Program-made: the position numbers and the translations under genes
Notes under the pieces: generated by a model
Databases searched by the model: none
The model's input: the letters and a program-made list of their open reading frames with translations, nothing else
What the model was told of the DNA's origin: nothing
In this document: positions 1 to 10,700 of the stretch, piece by piece
Position numbering within the stretch: the stretch's first letter is position 1
How the letters are laid out: every line of letters begins with the position of its first letter
Source: Bacteroidota bacterium
GTDB lineage: Bacteria > Bacteroidota > Bacteroidia > Chitinophagales > LD1
NCBI GenBank assembly: GCA_018267365.1
Contig: JAFDYQ010000026.1
Span: forward strand, 1 to 64,000
Length of the DNA: 64,000 nucleotides
Reading direction: 5' to 3'

Positions 1-3000
1 CGCTCAGACCACTGATGGTCTGCGTAGCTGCAAAGTTTGACCAGAGATATGTGTATGGACCGGTACCTCCTGATACTGTAGTCACAGATGCTGTACCATT
101 GGCAGCACCTGCACACAACAGATTGGTGCCACTCGTGGTCGAGCTGATATCAGATGGATTGGTAATAGTGCCCGATGCAGTAGCAGTACAGCCGCTCGCG
201 TCAGTGACAGTCACGGTGTAGAGTGTAGAGCTAGCCGGAGCACTGACAGAGAGATTTGTGATATACTGGACCGTATCACCACTGGACCAGAGATATGTAT
301 AAGAGCCCGTACCACCGCTGGCCACTGCCATTATCGAGCCGTCTTGACCACCATTACATGTCACAGAATGCACTACGGAAGTTACTATAATAGGTGACGC
401 AGGCTGAGATACTACTGCACTATCCTGAAGCGAACAGCCATTGGCATCTGCTACTGTGACATAGTAAACACCGCTATCCAGATGGAGGGCTGTAGCTCCC
501 GTGCTGACGTTTGGAGACCAGGTGTAGGTATATGATCCTGAACCACCAAATACACTGACGGTGGCCGATCCGCTAGTATCGCCGTAGCATTTCACATCAG
601 TCACAGATATGATAGCTGAGAGCTGCTGAGGCTGGCCCACTGTAGCGCTATCTACCAGCGTACAGCCATTGCCGTCGGTGACAGTCACTACATAGGTGCC
701 CGGCGATGCGGGAGAAACACTATTGGTCACACTGCCTGACGGTGTCCAGGCATATACATAGGTACCGGCACCGGTGCCACCTGTTACATTTACAGTGACG
801 GATCCATTGGCCGCACCATTGCATGTCGCATTGCTCACGCTGAAAGTAGCTACGAGTGCCTGAGGCTGGGTGATGATTACACTATCACTATGCTGACAGC
901 CATTGGCATCAGTGATGATGACACGGTAAGTACCACCAGTTAGATTGCTGATATTCTGCGTGGTCTCAAAGTCAGACCACAGGAATGTATACGGTGCCGC
1001 GCCACCACTCACCGCGAGCGTGGCAGAGCCGCCACCTGCACCCACACAGCTGGCGCTGGTGCCGGTGATACCGGAGGTAATAGGGCCAGGATTGTCCAGT
1101 GTATCTGATAGGATCACCTCGCAGCCGTTGCCATCTGTGACAGTAGCTGTGTAAATACCCGGTGCGAGGCCGCTGATGATCTGAAGCGTCTGGCCGCCGG
1201 ACCATGCATAGGTATACCCTCCTACCCCACCGCTAGGCAGTAGCTGGATGGTACCATTGGAGTCACCTGTACAGCGCACAGGCGTGACTATAGATGATAC
1301 AGAGAGGCCGGATATAGGCTGTGTCACTACTGCACTATCTACCGCACTACAGTTATTGACATCTGAGACGGTCAATATATATGTACCGGGGCCGGCATTA
1401 GTCACTGTAGATGTAGTACTCACTGCAGGAGACCATGTGTAGGTATACGCTCCTGTACCGCCGGTTACATTTGCTGTCACGGTACCATTGCCATTGCCGT
1501 AGCATGTGACGTTTGTACTGGAAAGGGAGAGGTGCAGCGGAGCAGGTTCTGTGACTGTATACGACCGGACCACCTGGCATCCGTTTCCATCTTCTATAGT
1601 GACAGAGTAGAGTGCTGCGGCCAGGCCTGTGAGAGATGGGGCACCAATGCCATTGGACCATGTGTATGAAAGTGCGCCTACACCTCCGCTTGCAGTGACC
1701 GACGCTGTACCATCATTGGCACCATAGCAGCTGATATTGGTACCGGTGGCACTGGCTGTGATGATAGGTGGCGATGTGATGCTCTGTGTCAGACTCTGCT
1801 GGCAGCCTTTGGCATCTGTGACCACCACTGTATAGGATCCCGCGCCGAGGTCTATGATATTCTGAGTAGTCGCACCGTTACTCCAAGCAAAAGTATATGG
1901 CGGAGTAGCACCGGATACAGATATATTGATAAATCCTGTGGAATCACCACTACACCTCACATTGCTATAGGAGGCGATAGTGATCTGCAGGGCAGTAGGC
2001 TGAGTGACGATGGCCGGGTTGCCGGTGTATGATGTGGTACAAGTACTGTCATCGCGCACCTGAAGGTTGTAAGCGCCAGCGATCTGGTTAGGGAATACGC
2101 CTGTGGCATTTGGGAATGTCACGCCATTATCGATAGAGTAGAAAAGGTTACCATTGGATGTATGCGCATAGATACGGATGGTGTCATCATTGCCACCGTA
2201 GCATGACACTGTGCCCGGACTGACGGAGTCTATGACAGGCTGAGACAGAATCCTGACACTGCCGGTGATCGGTGATCCGGTGCAGGTCACGCCAAACTGT
2301 ACATTGGATGGTGTGACTGTGACCGTGTAGGTGCCCGGCGCGGTGCCGCCAATGGTTATATTGCTGGTGGTAGATGAACCGGTGAGGCCTGCCGGTAGCG
2401 CCCAGCTGTACTGCGTAGCATTGGACACACCTGTCACTGATATACTGGTAGATCCTACAGCAGAGCAGAATGCCGCATTGGCTATGCTACCTCCGGCTGG
2501 TGATGGAATATAATATACAGATACATCTGCTGTAGTAGACGTACAAGTACCATTTGAGATAGTCCACTCATATGTATATACACCGTATGCAGTAGCTGTG
2601 GCGGTAGATGCACCTGCATTAGGATTGCTGAATGTGGTCGTACCCGGGCCAGCGATCTGAGACCAAGAGCCCGAGCCTATGGCCGGGGTATTGCCGCCAA
2701 GGGCACTGCTGGTCAGGGTACCGCATAGCTTCTGGTCTGCCCCTACAGTGGCAATGGTAGGATTTGAGTAAAAGCTTACGGTATCATTAGCCGTGCTGGT
2801 ACAAGCCCCGTTGGCAATGGTCCAGGTAAATATGTAGGTACCTTGTACGGAGACTGATGCCGTAGAGCTACCGGAGTTTACATTACTAAAGAAAGTCACG
2901 CCAGGCCCTGCCGCCTGTGTCCATGTGCCGGTACCTACGGTCGGTACATTGCCACCCAGAGGTGCGCTGGTGAGTGCACATACTGCCTGATTGGGACCGA

Positions 3001-4639
3001 CAGTAGCGGTGGTCGGTGCCGTATAATATGTAACAGTGACGTTTGCAGAAGTAGGTGTACAGTTACCGTTTGTGATGGTCCAGGTATAAACGTAGGTACC
3101 TATAACGGATGCAGTAGCTGTAGATGATTCTGAGTTTGGATTGCTGAATACGGTAGTGCCGGGGCCGGAAAACTGTGTCCACGTACCGGTACCGGGCGCA
3201 GCTGCATTGCCGCCCAGTGGCGGCGATGTGAGAGTGCCGCATGCGCTCAGCGGCGAGGCCGTGACAGATGCTACCGGCGGCGTAGCGTAAAAATTGACTA
3301 CTACATCAGCTGTACTAGGGGTACAGGTACCATTTGAGATGGTCCATGTATAGGTGTAGCTGCCGGCCACAGAGGCTGTAGCTGTAGCCGAAGGTGAGGC
3401 CGGATTGCTAAAGGTAGTGGTACCCGGCCCTGAGGTCTGACTCCATGCACCCGTGCCCACTGTCGGAGAGTTGCCACCCAGATTGGCACTGGTCAGAGTG
3501 CCGCAGAGATTTTGAGTGCCGCCTACTGTAGCTGTGGTCGGTGTAGCATAGTAGTTTACGGTCACATTAGCTGAGCTGGACGTACATGTACCATTGGCTA
3601 TCGTCCATGTATAGACGTATGTGCCTATGACTGATGCTGTAGCTGTAGAGGAGCCTGAGTTGACTGCACTGAAAGTAGTAGTACCCGGACCTGACAACTG
3701 TGTCCATGTGCCTGTACCGACGGTAGGGGTATTGCCCCCGAGCGAAGCAGTGGTGAGCGAACCACATATATTTTGTGTAGCACCTACCGTAGCAGTGGTC
3801 GGAGTCTGATAGTAAGTGACGGTGACAGATGCAGTACTAGGCGTGCAAACGCCGTTTGCTATACTCCAAAGGAAAGTATAAGTACCATAGGCAGAAACAG
3901 TAGCTGTGGCATTGCCTGCATTGGCATTGCTGAAAGTAACAGTGCCGGGACCGCTGGTCTTGGTCCATGTGCCTGTGCCGGAGGTAGGAGTATTGCCTCC
4001 CAGACCATTGCTCACCAGGCCGCATATGGACTGACTACCACCTACTGTAGCAGTAGTCGGAGCAGCATCTATGGAGAAAGTAACATCGGAATTGCAACCA
4101 CCCTTGGTGTAGCGGATAGTCACAGTACCCGGAGCGGTAGCGGTGAAGGTACTGCCGCTGATGCTTCCATTGCCTGTACCTGGTATGACACTCCACGTAC
4201 CGGCTGTAAATGGTGCGGGTGAAACTGTCAGACTACGCGTAGTGCTCTGGCACATGGTAGCTGCACTGGTCGTATTGGTATATCCTATACGGGTGTATGT
4301 GAGCACAGCAGATGTACCACCGGCAGCCCAGCAGCATGACCCACCGGCCAGGATATCTACGACCGTAGTGGAAGCAGTAGCCGTAAAGGATGCCGGAGAT
4401 GCAGCATAGGCTCCGCAGCCATTGGATCCCGACAGGGAAACGGTGTAGTCTGCCCCGATCGTGGAGGACATATTCCACTCCTGTTTGCCTCCTACATTGG
4501 GTGTGGTATTGGAGGCACCGCAGCCCGGCTCAGATATAGTACCCTGCAGCAAACACTGTGCAGAAACAAATGATACTACAGAAACGGAAAAGAATAGAGA
4601 TAGGAGTGCCTGACGAAAATGGGTTGAGATTTTCTTCAT
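1..4639 (-). CDS. Giant secreted SprB-repeat protein, C-terminus beyond window edge
   Basis: The reading frame is open from an ATG at 4639 to the left edge, at least 1,546 codons. I checked the same frame near 4600, 2300 and 1-60. Residues 1-27 form a signal peptide (MKKIS..., hydrophobic core, ending SFVSA-Q). A cysteine-containing Ig-like region follows. Then come about six tandem Ig/PKD-like units of roughly 87 residues (DNA 2520-4060), each marked by a TATVGG-like motif. The left part has about eight SprB repeats of roughly 75 residues with the motifs GG..PYTY.WSN and TDANGC. SprB repeats are known from the gliding adhesin SprB and other Bacteroidota surface proteins. A T9SS sorting domain is expected off the edge but not seen. 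The ATG at 4639 is supported by a TATATTTG -7 element just upstream. A terminator separates it from the next giant gene, so it is its own transcription unit. The ligand or role is unknown. Confidence 0.88.
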   Translation of the reverse strand, partial: MKKISTHFRQALLSLFFSVSVVSFVSAQCLLQGTISEPGCGASNTTPNVGGKQEWNMSSTIGADYTVSLSGSNGCGAYAASPASFTATASTTVVDILAGGSCCWAAGGTSAVLTYTRIGYTNTTSAATMCQSTTRSLTVSPAPFTAGTWSVIPGTGNGSISGSTFTATAPGTVTIRYTKGGCNSDVTFSIDAAPTTATVGGSQSICGLVSNGLGGNTPTSGTGTWTKTSGPGTVTFSNANAGNATATVSAYGTYTFLWSIANGVCTPSTASVTVTYYQTPTTATVGATQNICGSLTTASLGGNTPTVGTGTWTQLSGPGTTTFSAVNSGSSTATASVIGTYVYTWTIANGTCTSSSANVTVNYYATPTTATVGGTQNLCGTLTSANLGGNSPTVGTGAWSQTSGPGTTTFSNPASPSATATASVAGSYTYTWTISNGTCTPSTADVVVNFYATPPVASVTASPLSACGTLTSPPLGGNAAAPGTGTWTQFSGPGTTVFSNPNSESSTATASVIGTYVYTWTITNGNCTPTSANVTVTYYTAPTTATVGPNQAVCALTSAPLGGNVPTVGTGTWTQAAGPGVTFFSNVNSGSSTASVSVQGTYIFTWTIANGACTSTANDTVSFYSNPTIATVGADQKLCGTLTSSALGGNTPAIGSGSWSQIAGPGTTTFSNPNAGASTATATAYGVYTYEWTISNGTCTSTTADVSVYYIPSPAGGSIANAAFCSAVGSTSISVTGVSNATQYSWALPAGLTGSSTTSNITIGGTAPGTYTVTVTPSNVQFGVTCTGSPITGSVRILSQPVIDSVSPGTVSCYGGNDDTIRIYAHTSNGNLFYSIDNGVTFPNATGVFPNQIAGAYNLQVRDDSTCTTSYTGNPAIVTQPTALQITIASYSNVRCSGDSTGFINISVSGATPPYTFAWSNGATTQNIIDLGAGSYTVVVTDAKGCQQSLTQSITSPPIITASATGTNISCYGANDGTASVTASGGVGALSYTWSNGIGAPSLTGLAAALYSVTIEDGNGCQVVRSYTVTEPAPLHLSLSSTNVTCYGNGNGTVTANVTGGTGAYTYTWSPAVSTTSTVTNAGPGTYILTVSDVNNCSAVDSAVVTQPISGLSVSSIVTPVRCTGDSNGTIQLLPSGGVGGYTYAWSGGQTLQIISGLAPGIYTATVTDGNGCEVILSDTLDNPGPITSGITGTSASCVGAGGGSATLAVSGGAAPYTFLWSDFETTQNISNLTGGTYRVIITDANGCQHSDSVIITQPQALVATFSVSNATCNGAANGSVTVNVTGGTGAGTYVYAWTPSGSVTNSVSPASPGTYVVTVTDGNGCTLVDSATVGQPQQLSAIISVTDVKCYGDTSGSATVSVFGGSGSYTYTWSPNVSTGATALHLDSGVYYVTVADANGCSLQDSAVVSQPASPIIVTSVVHSVTCNGGQDGSIMAVASGGTGSYTYLWSSGDTVQYITNLSVSAPASSTLYTVTVTDASGCTATASGTITNPSDISSTTSGTNLLCAGAANGTASVTTVSGGTGPYTYLWSNFAATQTISGLS
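2520..4060 (-). repeat. Six tandem ~260-bp coding repeats (Ig/PKD-like units)
   Basis: The motif encoding TATVGG recurs near 2742, 2997, 3261, 3522, 3783 and 4041, a spacing of 255-264 bp. Each unit also carries a NG.CTPS..SVTV segment and a GPGT.TFSN segment. The units lie inside the giant gene at the left edge. They have diverged in sequence, so this is an old amplification and not a fresh tandem duplication. Confidence 0.8.
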
Positions 4640-4657
4640 GGAAATCGGGTTTTGCCT

Positions 4658-4665
4658 CAAATATA
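4658..4665 (-). promoter_or_regulatory. Bacteroidota -7 promoter element (TATATTTG)
   Basis: On the minus strand this reads TATATTTG and matches the TAnnTTTG consensus. It lies 19 bases upstream of the ATG at 4639. No clear -33 TTG is seen at the usual distance. Confidence 0.5.
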
Positions 4666-4697
4666 AACATTGCCTTGTTTATAATCACTTTTTCCTC

Positions 4698-4734
4698 AAA
4701 AAAATACCCCTGATTAAATGAAAATCAGGGGTAT
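4698..4734 (-). terminator. Intrinsic terminator after the ~2,140-aa giant gene
   Basis: A perfect 12-bp stem, ATACCCCTGATT (4704-4715) paired with 4723-4734, has a 7-base loop. On the minus strand it is followed by a run of seven T. It lies about 50 bp past the stop codon at 4784 and just upstream of the promoter of the next giant gene. Confidence 0.85.
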
Positions 4735-4783
4735 GACGCTTAAAGTAATGTCTGATCTGAAAGACAGAGGCTTATTTTTGCAC

Positions 4784-7700
4784 CTATTCCATCAAAGTAA
4801 CGGTACCGGATATGGTTTCCCTATGCCCGTCGGCATATAGAACGTCGAGCTGATAAATGTATGAGTCCATCTGGGCCTTCTTGCCGCGGAATGACCCATC
4901 CCATACATTATTGCCGGCTACACCTATACCATTGAGCTGGGTCGGGTTGCTGAATACCTTTTCGCCCCACCTGTTCCATATATTGACGTTAGCAGACCTG
5001 GCCCCCAGTATGTCAAATTCAAATTTGTCATTCAGCGCATCGCCATTTGGTGTAAAGGCTGATGGTATAAATGCTGAGGGGTGATCACTCACTGTGACCA
5101 GCACTGTATCTGTGACCAGACAGCCACGCGCATTGACCGCTGTGACCACATAGCTACGGGTATAGCGAGGAGATGCGATAGGATCATTGCAGTTGCTGCT
5201 ATCTGTACAACCCTGGAAGTTGAGCGAATCCTTGGGATCCCATATATACCTGATCTGAGCCGGAGCTGTATCAGTGCTGGCAGTAGCAGTGAGCTGTACC
5301 TGCTCACCGGCCAGTATGTAGTATGGATCAGCTGTGAGGTCTACGGTAAAGAACCCTGGTGCAGCTACGCTGAGTGAGGTCGAGCCTTCGCATCCGTTCA
5401 CATCACGCACTATCAGGGTATACTGACCTACGGACAGATTGCGGAATGTATCAGTGCTTTGTACGAAGTTGCCCAGCTGATAGCTGTATGGAGCACTGCC
5501 TCCTGATACGCTTATGACTACGTAGCCATCTGACGCGCTCACACAGGTAGCGCCACCTATAGCGCTGCTGGCGGTGATAGCCGGTGGAGAAACAAGCGTA
5601 GCTGTATCCAATACCTGGCAGCCTTTGCTATCGGTGACTGTAGCATAGTAGGTACCATCGGTAAGATTGGATGCCACATTGCCGGTCTGCGGCGGGGAGG
5701 TACTCCATGAGTAAGAGTATGGCTGAGTACCGCCCAATACATCCAGGGAGACAAAGCCATTGGTACCGCTATTACAGGTCGGATTATTGACAGCAGTATT
5801 GACAGTCATCGGACTGGACTGGCCATCTACCACTATCGTCTTGGTGACATGGCAGCCATTGGAGTCTGTGACCTGCACCCCGTACGGGCCGCCCGGTATG
5901 CCCACCTGCAGAGAGTCCGTCACAAAGTTGGTCCACAAGAATTCGTATGGCTTGACACCACCTGTCACTATAGCTGCCACAGAGCCTGAGTTGGCATTCT
6001 GGCAGGTAGCATCGATTTTGGTCAGGCTGACCCTGAGAGAGTCGGCCTCCTTGACCACTGCGTGATAGGACGCTGTACAGTTATTGGCATCAGTGATGAC
6101 CAGATAATAGTCTCCACCGGACAGCTGGAAGATATCCTTGGTGATAGGTCCGAGATTTCCATTCAGACTATCATAGTGCCACTGATAGCTATACGGTAGT
6201 GTACCTCCATATCCTGTAGCTATCACGGCCCCATCCTGATAGTTTTTGCACGTCACATCCTTAGGTATGCCACTGATGTACATAGGCAGCGGGTCTACTA
6301 CCACTATGGAGTCATAGGCCATACAGCCGTGGGCATCCGTCACAGTGACATGATAGGTGCCTGCAGATACATTGGTAGCGGCAGCGCCGGTGAAAGGCCC
6401 TCCGGCCCAGGTGAATGTGTATCCCGGAGTACCGCCGGTAGGGATCATATTTATGGTACCGTTACCCGAAAAAGCACAGCTCGGATTAGTAAATACATGG
6501 GACAGGGACAATGGTGTAGGATCTATGATCAGGACTGAGGTAGATGCAGAGCATCCGTTCACATCGATCACTGTTACTGCATAGATGTTTGGCCCCAGAT
6601 TGGTATTGTCAGGAGAGTTGGGTCCTGATGGCGACCACGCATAGGTGTAGCCGCCGGAGCCGCCACTGGCTATGATATGTATAGATGCATCGTGCATACC
6701 TGAGCAGGATATAGGCACAAACGTATCAGTGACCGTGACAGGCAGACCTTCACGCACTATACCACTATCCCTGAGCTGACATCCATTTGCATCTGTGACG
6801 ATGACATAGTATGTGCCGCCGGTCAGGCTGTCTATATTTTGTGATATAGAGAAATTTGACCAGAGGAATGAATATGGCGCAGTGCCACCCGTCACACCAT
6901 TCAGGTGTACGCTGCCATTGTGCGCACCGGCGCAGGTCACGTTAGTAGCCACTACAGATGCTACCGAGATAGGTGTCGGTTCATTGATAGTACTATTTGC
7001 CACTACCTGACATCCCTTGGCATCCGTCACAGTGGCTATATATGGACCAGCGGCAAGACCAGATATAGAAGATACCGTCTGCCCACTAGACCAGTGGTAG
7101 GTATATGCCCCCCATCCGCCGCTCACGAGGAGATTGATAGCACCGTCACTATTGCCGCGACATGTAATGTCTGTGGCTACCGGCGTGACTGACAGCGGAG
7201 ACGATGGCTCAGAGAGCACTACCGGATTGGCAGCGTATCTGCTGGTACAGGTACTATCATCTCTCACAGAGAGGTAGTAGCTTCCTACAGGCAGCCCTGT
7301 GAATAGGCCAGTCGTATTAGCATATGTCAGGCCGCTGTCTATGGAGTATGAGATATTGCCATTGGCAGATGTAGCATAGAGCAGAATAGTATCATTCGTA
7401 CCGCCTACGCAGCTGACATCATTGAAGGTGACACTGGTGATCACCGGCAGCACCAGCGGATTGATGATCACAGAATTATTCATGGCAGTGTCACAACCTG
7501 CGATGTTTGTCGCTATAGCATTGTAAGAACCCGCCAGGGTAAAAGTGCCGAATGTGAGTGCGCTACCTGTACCAGCTATAGGGCCGGCTACGAGTACCCC
7601 ACCGGTATACAGAGAGTAGGTCACGCCCACATCAGAGTTAGACAGTCCGATCACCCTGCCACTATCACCTGTACAGTATGATCCGCCACCGGTCACTGTA

Positions 7701-10700
7701 TAGGCATTGGGCAGTACTACCAGTGTGATCACAGCAGAGTCAGTCATCTTAGATGAGCAATAAGGAGAGGCTATAAACGTACCGATCACCGTATATACGC
7801 CCGGCTGGCCGGCATTGCCAAATGGGATCTGGTTGCCAGTGCCCTGTACCGGATTGCCTACCGGGGTAGTATTATTCAGATAAAGCTGATAGCTGACACC
7901 CAGCTGTGAGCCGCTCAGATATATAGCCGGACCGGATGAGGAACCCGGGCAGGCATTGCCGCCACCCTGTACGGTAAAGAGTGTAGGTGTAGGACTGAGG
8001 CCCACATTGACAAAGCCGAGCATACTCTGGCCGCATCCCGTGAAACGGTAACCTACTACGGTGTAGATGCCTACCTGAGTTTCATTTGCAAAAACAAATG
8101 GCGATGCACCTGTGCCTATAGCACTATCTACCGGCACACCATTATAGTATACTACATATTTCACACCGGGCTCAGAGCCGCTCAGTGTGATAGGCACCCC
8201 TGAGCCTCCAGGGCAGTAGCTACCTCCACCCTGCACAGTATATTGTATAGGAAGCGGAAGTATCCTGATCGTATCATATATAGGTATAGACCAGCCGCAG
8301 CAGCTCTCGCGGACTTTGTACCGTACGATATAGAGACCAGGCGTATATCCTGTAAAGTCTACGGTCGGTGAGGCTACTGTAGAGGTATACAGCGGGCTAT
8401 TTACGTTTGCACCTTGATATATTCTCCAGTCATACTCCTGCTCTGTACCCCAGTGTGTAGCAGAGAGCGAAACCGAACCATCCAGACAGATAGTATGGCT
8501 GGATGGAGTGATGACCGGCTTTTGACGGTTGTCAGCCGCTATCTTGAGATATGCCGCGTATTGGAGACCATTCACCGTGAGGTCTATCTCGGCATCAGGA
8601 GTAGTAGTGTACACTACTACAGGACTGGAGCTGGCACTGTATGACGACAGCGGAGAACCAGCCGGCTGATCCCTCGTATCATTCTCCAGACTGAGTGAAC
8701 CCGGGAATGACCAGACACCGGTATTTTTGGTCAGCGTGATCTCTGAGTAGATACAAGCTTTCGAGTTATTGTAGTTTACACTCACTATATAATTATTGGG
8801 CACGGAAGTAGAAGATCCGCTGATAAACGCACCATTGACAGTCACGATATCCTGCGAGAGGCCATTGGCTCCGTCCTGGCCCCGGCCACCTGAGCCGCCA
8901 GTACCGCCGGCACCCCCGTCTCCACCACGGCCACCATCGCAGCCACCATGATTATTGCCTGGTGAGCCGCCCTGCGCTGCAGAGCCAGGCTGTCCGGCAG
9001 CACCATTGCCACCCAGGCCAGCTGCACCGGGCAGTATAGACGATGTGATAATAGTGCCGGTAGTAGATGCACCACTGGCATAGATAGCAAAAGAGCCACC
9101 GCCGCCGAAACCACCACTTCCGCCTATACCACCATCACCGCCGTTGCCACCGCGACCACCATCAGGAGATCCGCTACCACAGCCGCAAGTACAGCAGGTG
9201 CCGATATCGCCGCCGCCGCCGCCACCGCCGCCACCGCCGCCAAAACCATTGCTACCATTGGCAGCCTGACCGGCAGGGATATAGTATGGTGCAGAGAAAG
9301 ACGGTGATGCAGGTCTGGCACCAGCTACATAACTGAGGGCAGCATTGCCACCTGGTGTGCCGGTGCTACCAGCGCTACCGGTACCTGAGCTGGCATTGCA
9401 GCCTACTGTATTGCAACCGCCGCCACAGCCGGTAGATCCGCCGCCGCCGCCGCCGGCACCGTTATTGCCGGCACCACCAGCTGTACCCGGAGTATTGCCG
9501 CTGCATCCGCAGCGATTGGTACTGCCAGCTCCACCACCGCCACCATTGCCATGGCCACCGGCACCACCAGCGCCACCAGGAGTAGTGCCTGAAGTACCTG
9601 TAGAAGCAGCACCTGCAAATACTTTGGTACGGACAATCTTGAAATTGGTAGAGTTATTATAGGCTAGAACGCCATAGTTAGAGTAGCCCTCGCCATTGAC
9701 AGTTCTCTGATTGATATCAGTTGTCTTGATCACGAGATCCTGGAGCTCCCAATTGTCAGCGCCATTAGATTTGAAGCCTACCCGATGAGCTACATCGCTA
9801 TTGATCACTTCGCTGCCGGAGCAGATGATGTACGTACTGTCTGAGTTACTCTTGCTCCAGATACCGCTATTGATCACATAGCCTCCGTCAAAAACGAGGT
9901 TATTCTGAATATTGAGTGGTACCGTTTCATTGTATGTGCCTACGGCAAGCCTGATCTTGGTGCGGCCACCCAGCTGCGTGAGGGCATAAGCTATAGACTT
10001 GTATGGTACATCGGGACCGCCGGCAAAAACGGAATCCTTGCCGGTAGGCGCAATATAGGCGAAATCACAGGTAGGCGATCCCACTATCACTACGCATGTA
10101 TTAGCTGACACGTTTGGCGGACAGGCCGTGAGGTAGGTCAGGTTGATATTATAGGAGCCGGGGTTGACCGGCGCCGTCCAGGTAAAGGTAGAGGTCGATC
10201 CGGTGGTCGGAGAGCCACCACTGGCTGTCCAGTTGTAACCGGTAGCACCTACCAATGCACCCACCGTAGGCGGCGTCAGTACATTGAGCGTGTGTGTAGA
10301 TCCCGGCAGTACCGTAGAGCCGCAGATACCTGAGACGATAGGCGGTACAGGATCTCCTGCGCCTCCCATAGGGTTATAGGTTACCACTACGCAGTTTGAA
10401 GTAGTAGTGTTGGTATTAAAGTTTGCGCTGCAATTGCTCGTCACGAGCACACGATAGAGGCGCGTGCCGCCGGTCTGAGGCGGAGTAAAATTGGGTCCGG
10501 TAGCCCCCACTACGTTAGTCCAGTTTGAGCCGGGGCAAGATGTATTGCTGGATACTTGCCACTGATAGTTTTGGCCCAGGGTCCATCCATGCGGATCATT
10601 ATTGACCGCTACATGCAGCGTGGTCGGAGTACCTATACATCCCTGGAAAGCTGTAGGCTGCGTGGTGATAGTCGGAGCATAGTTGAATGACCAGGTAAAG

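Noticed and set aside
2520..4060. Regular repeat spacing as a possible CRISPR or satellite array
   Set aside because: Units are about 260 bp, divergent and in one coding frame; this is protein-repeat DNA, not CRISPR.
1..4500. Several short plus- and minus-strand open frames in the first 4.5 kb
   Set aside because: All overlap the verified long minus-strand frame and show shuffled repeat-derived sequence.
9345..9662. A plus-strand Pro/Ala-rich open frame of about 105 codons (and several Ala/Val-rich ones on the minus strand nearby)
   Set aside because: Mirror of the Gly-Gly-X coding region; the composition follows from GGN codons read on other frames, with no start signal.
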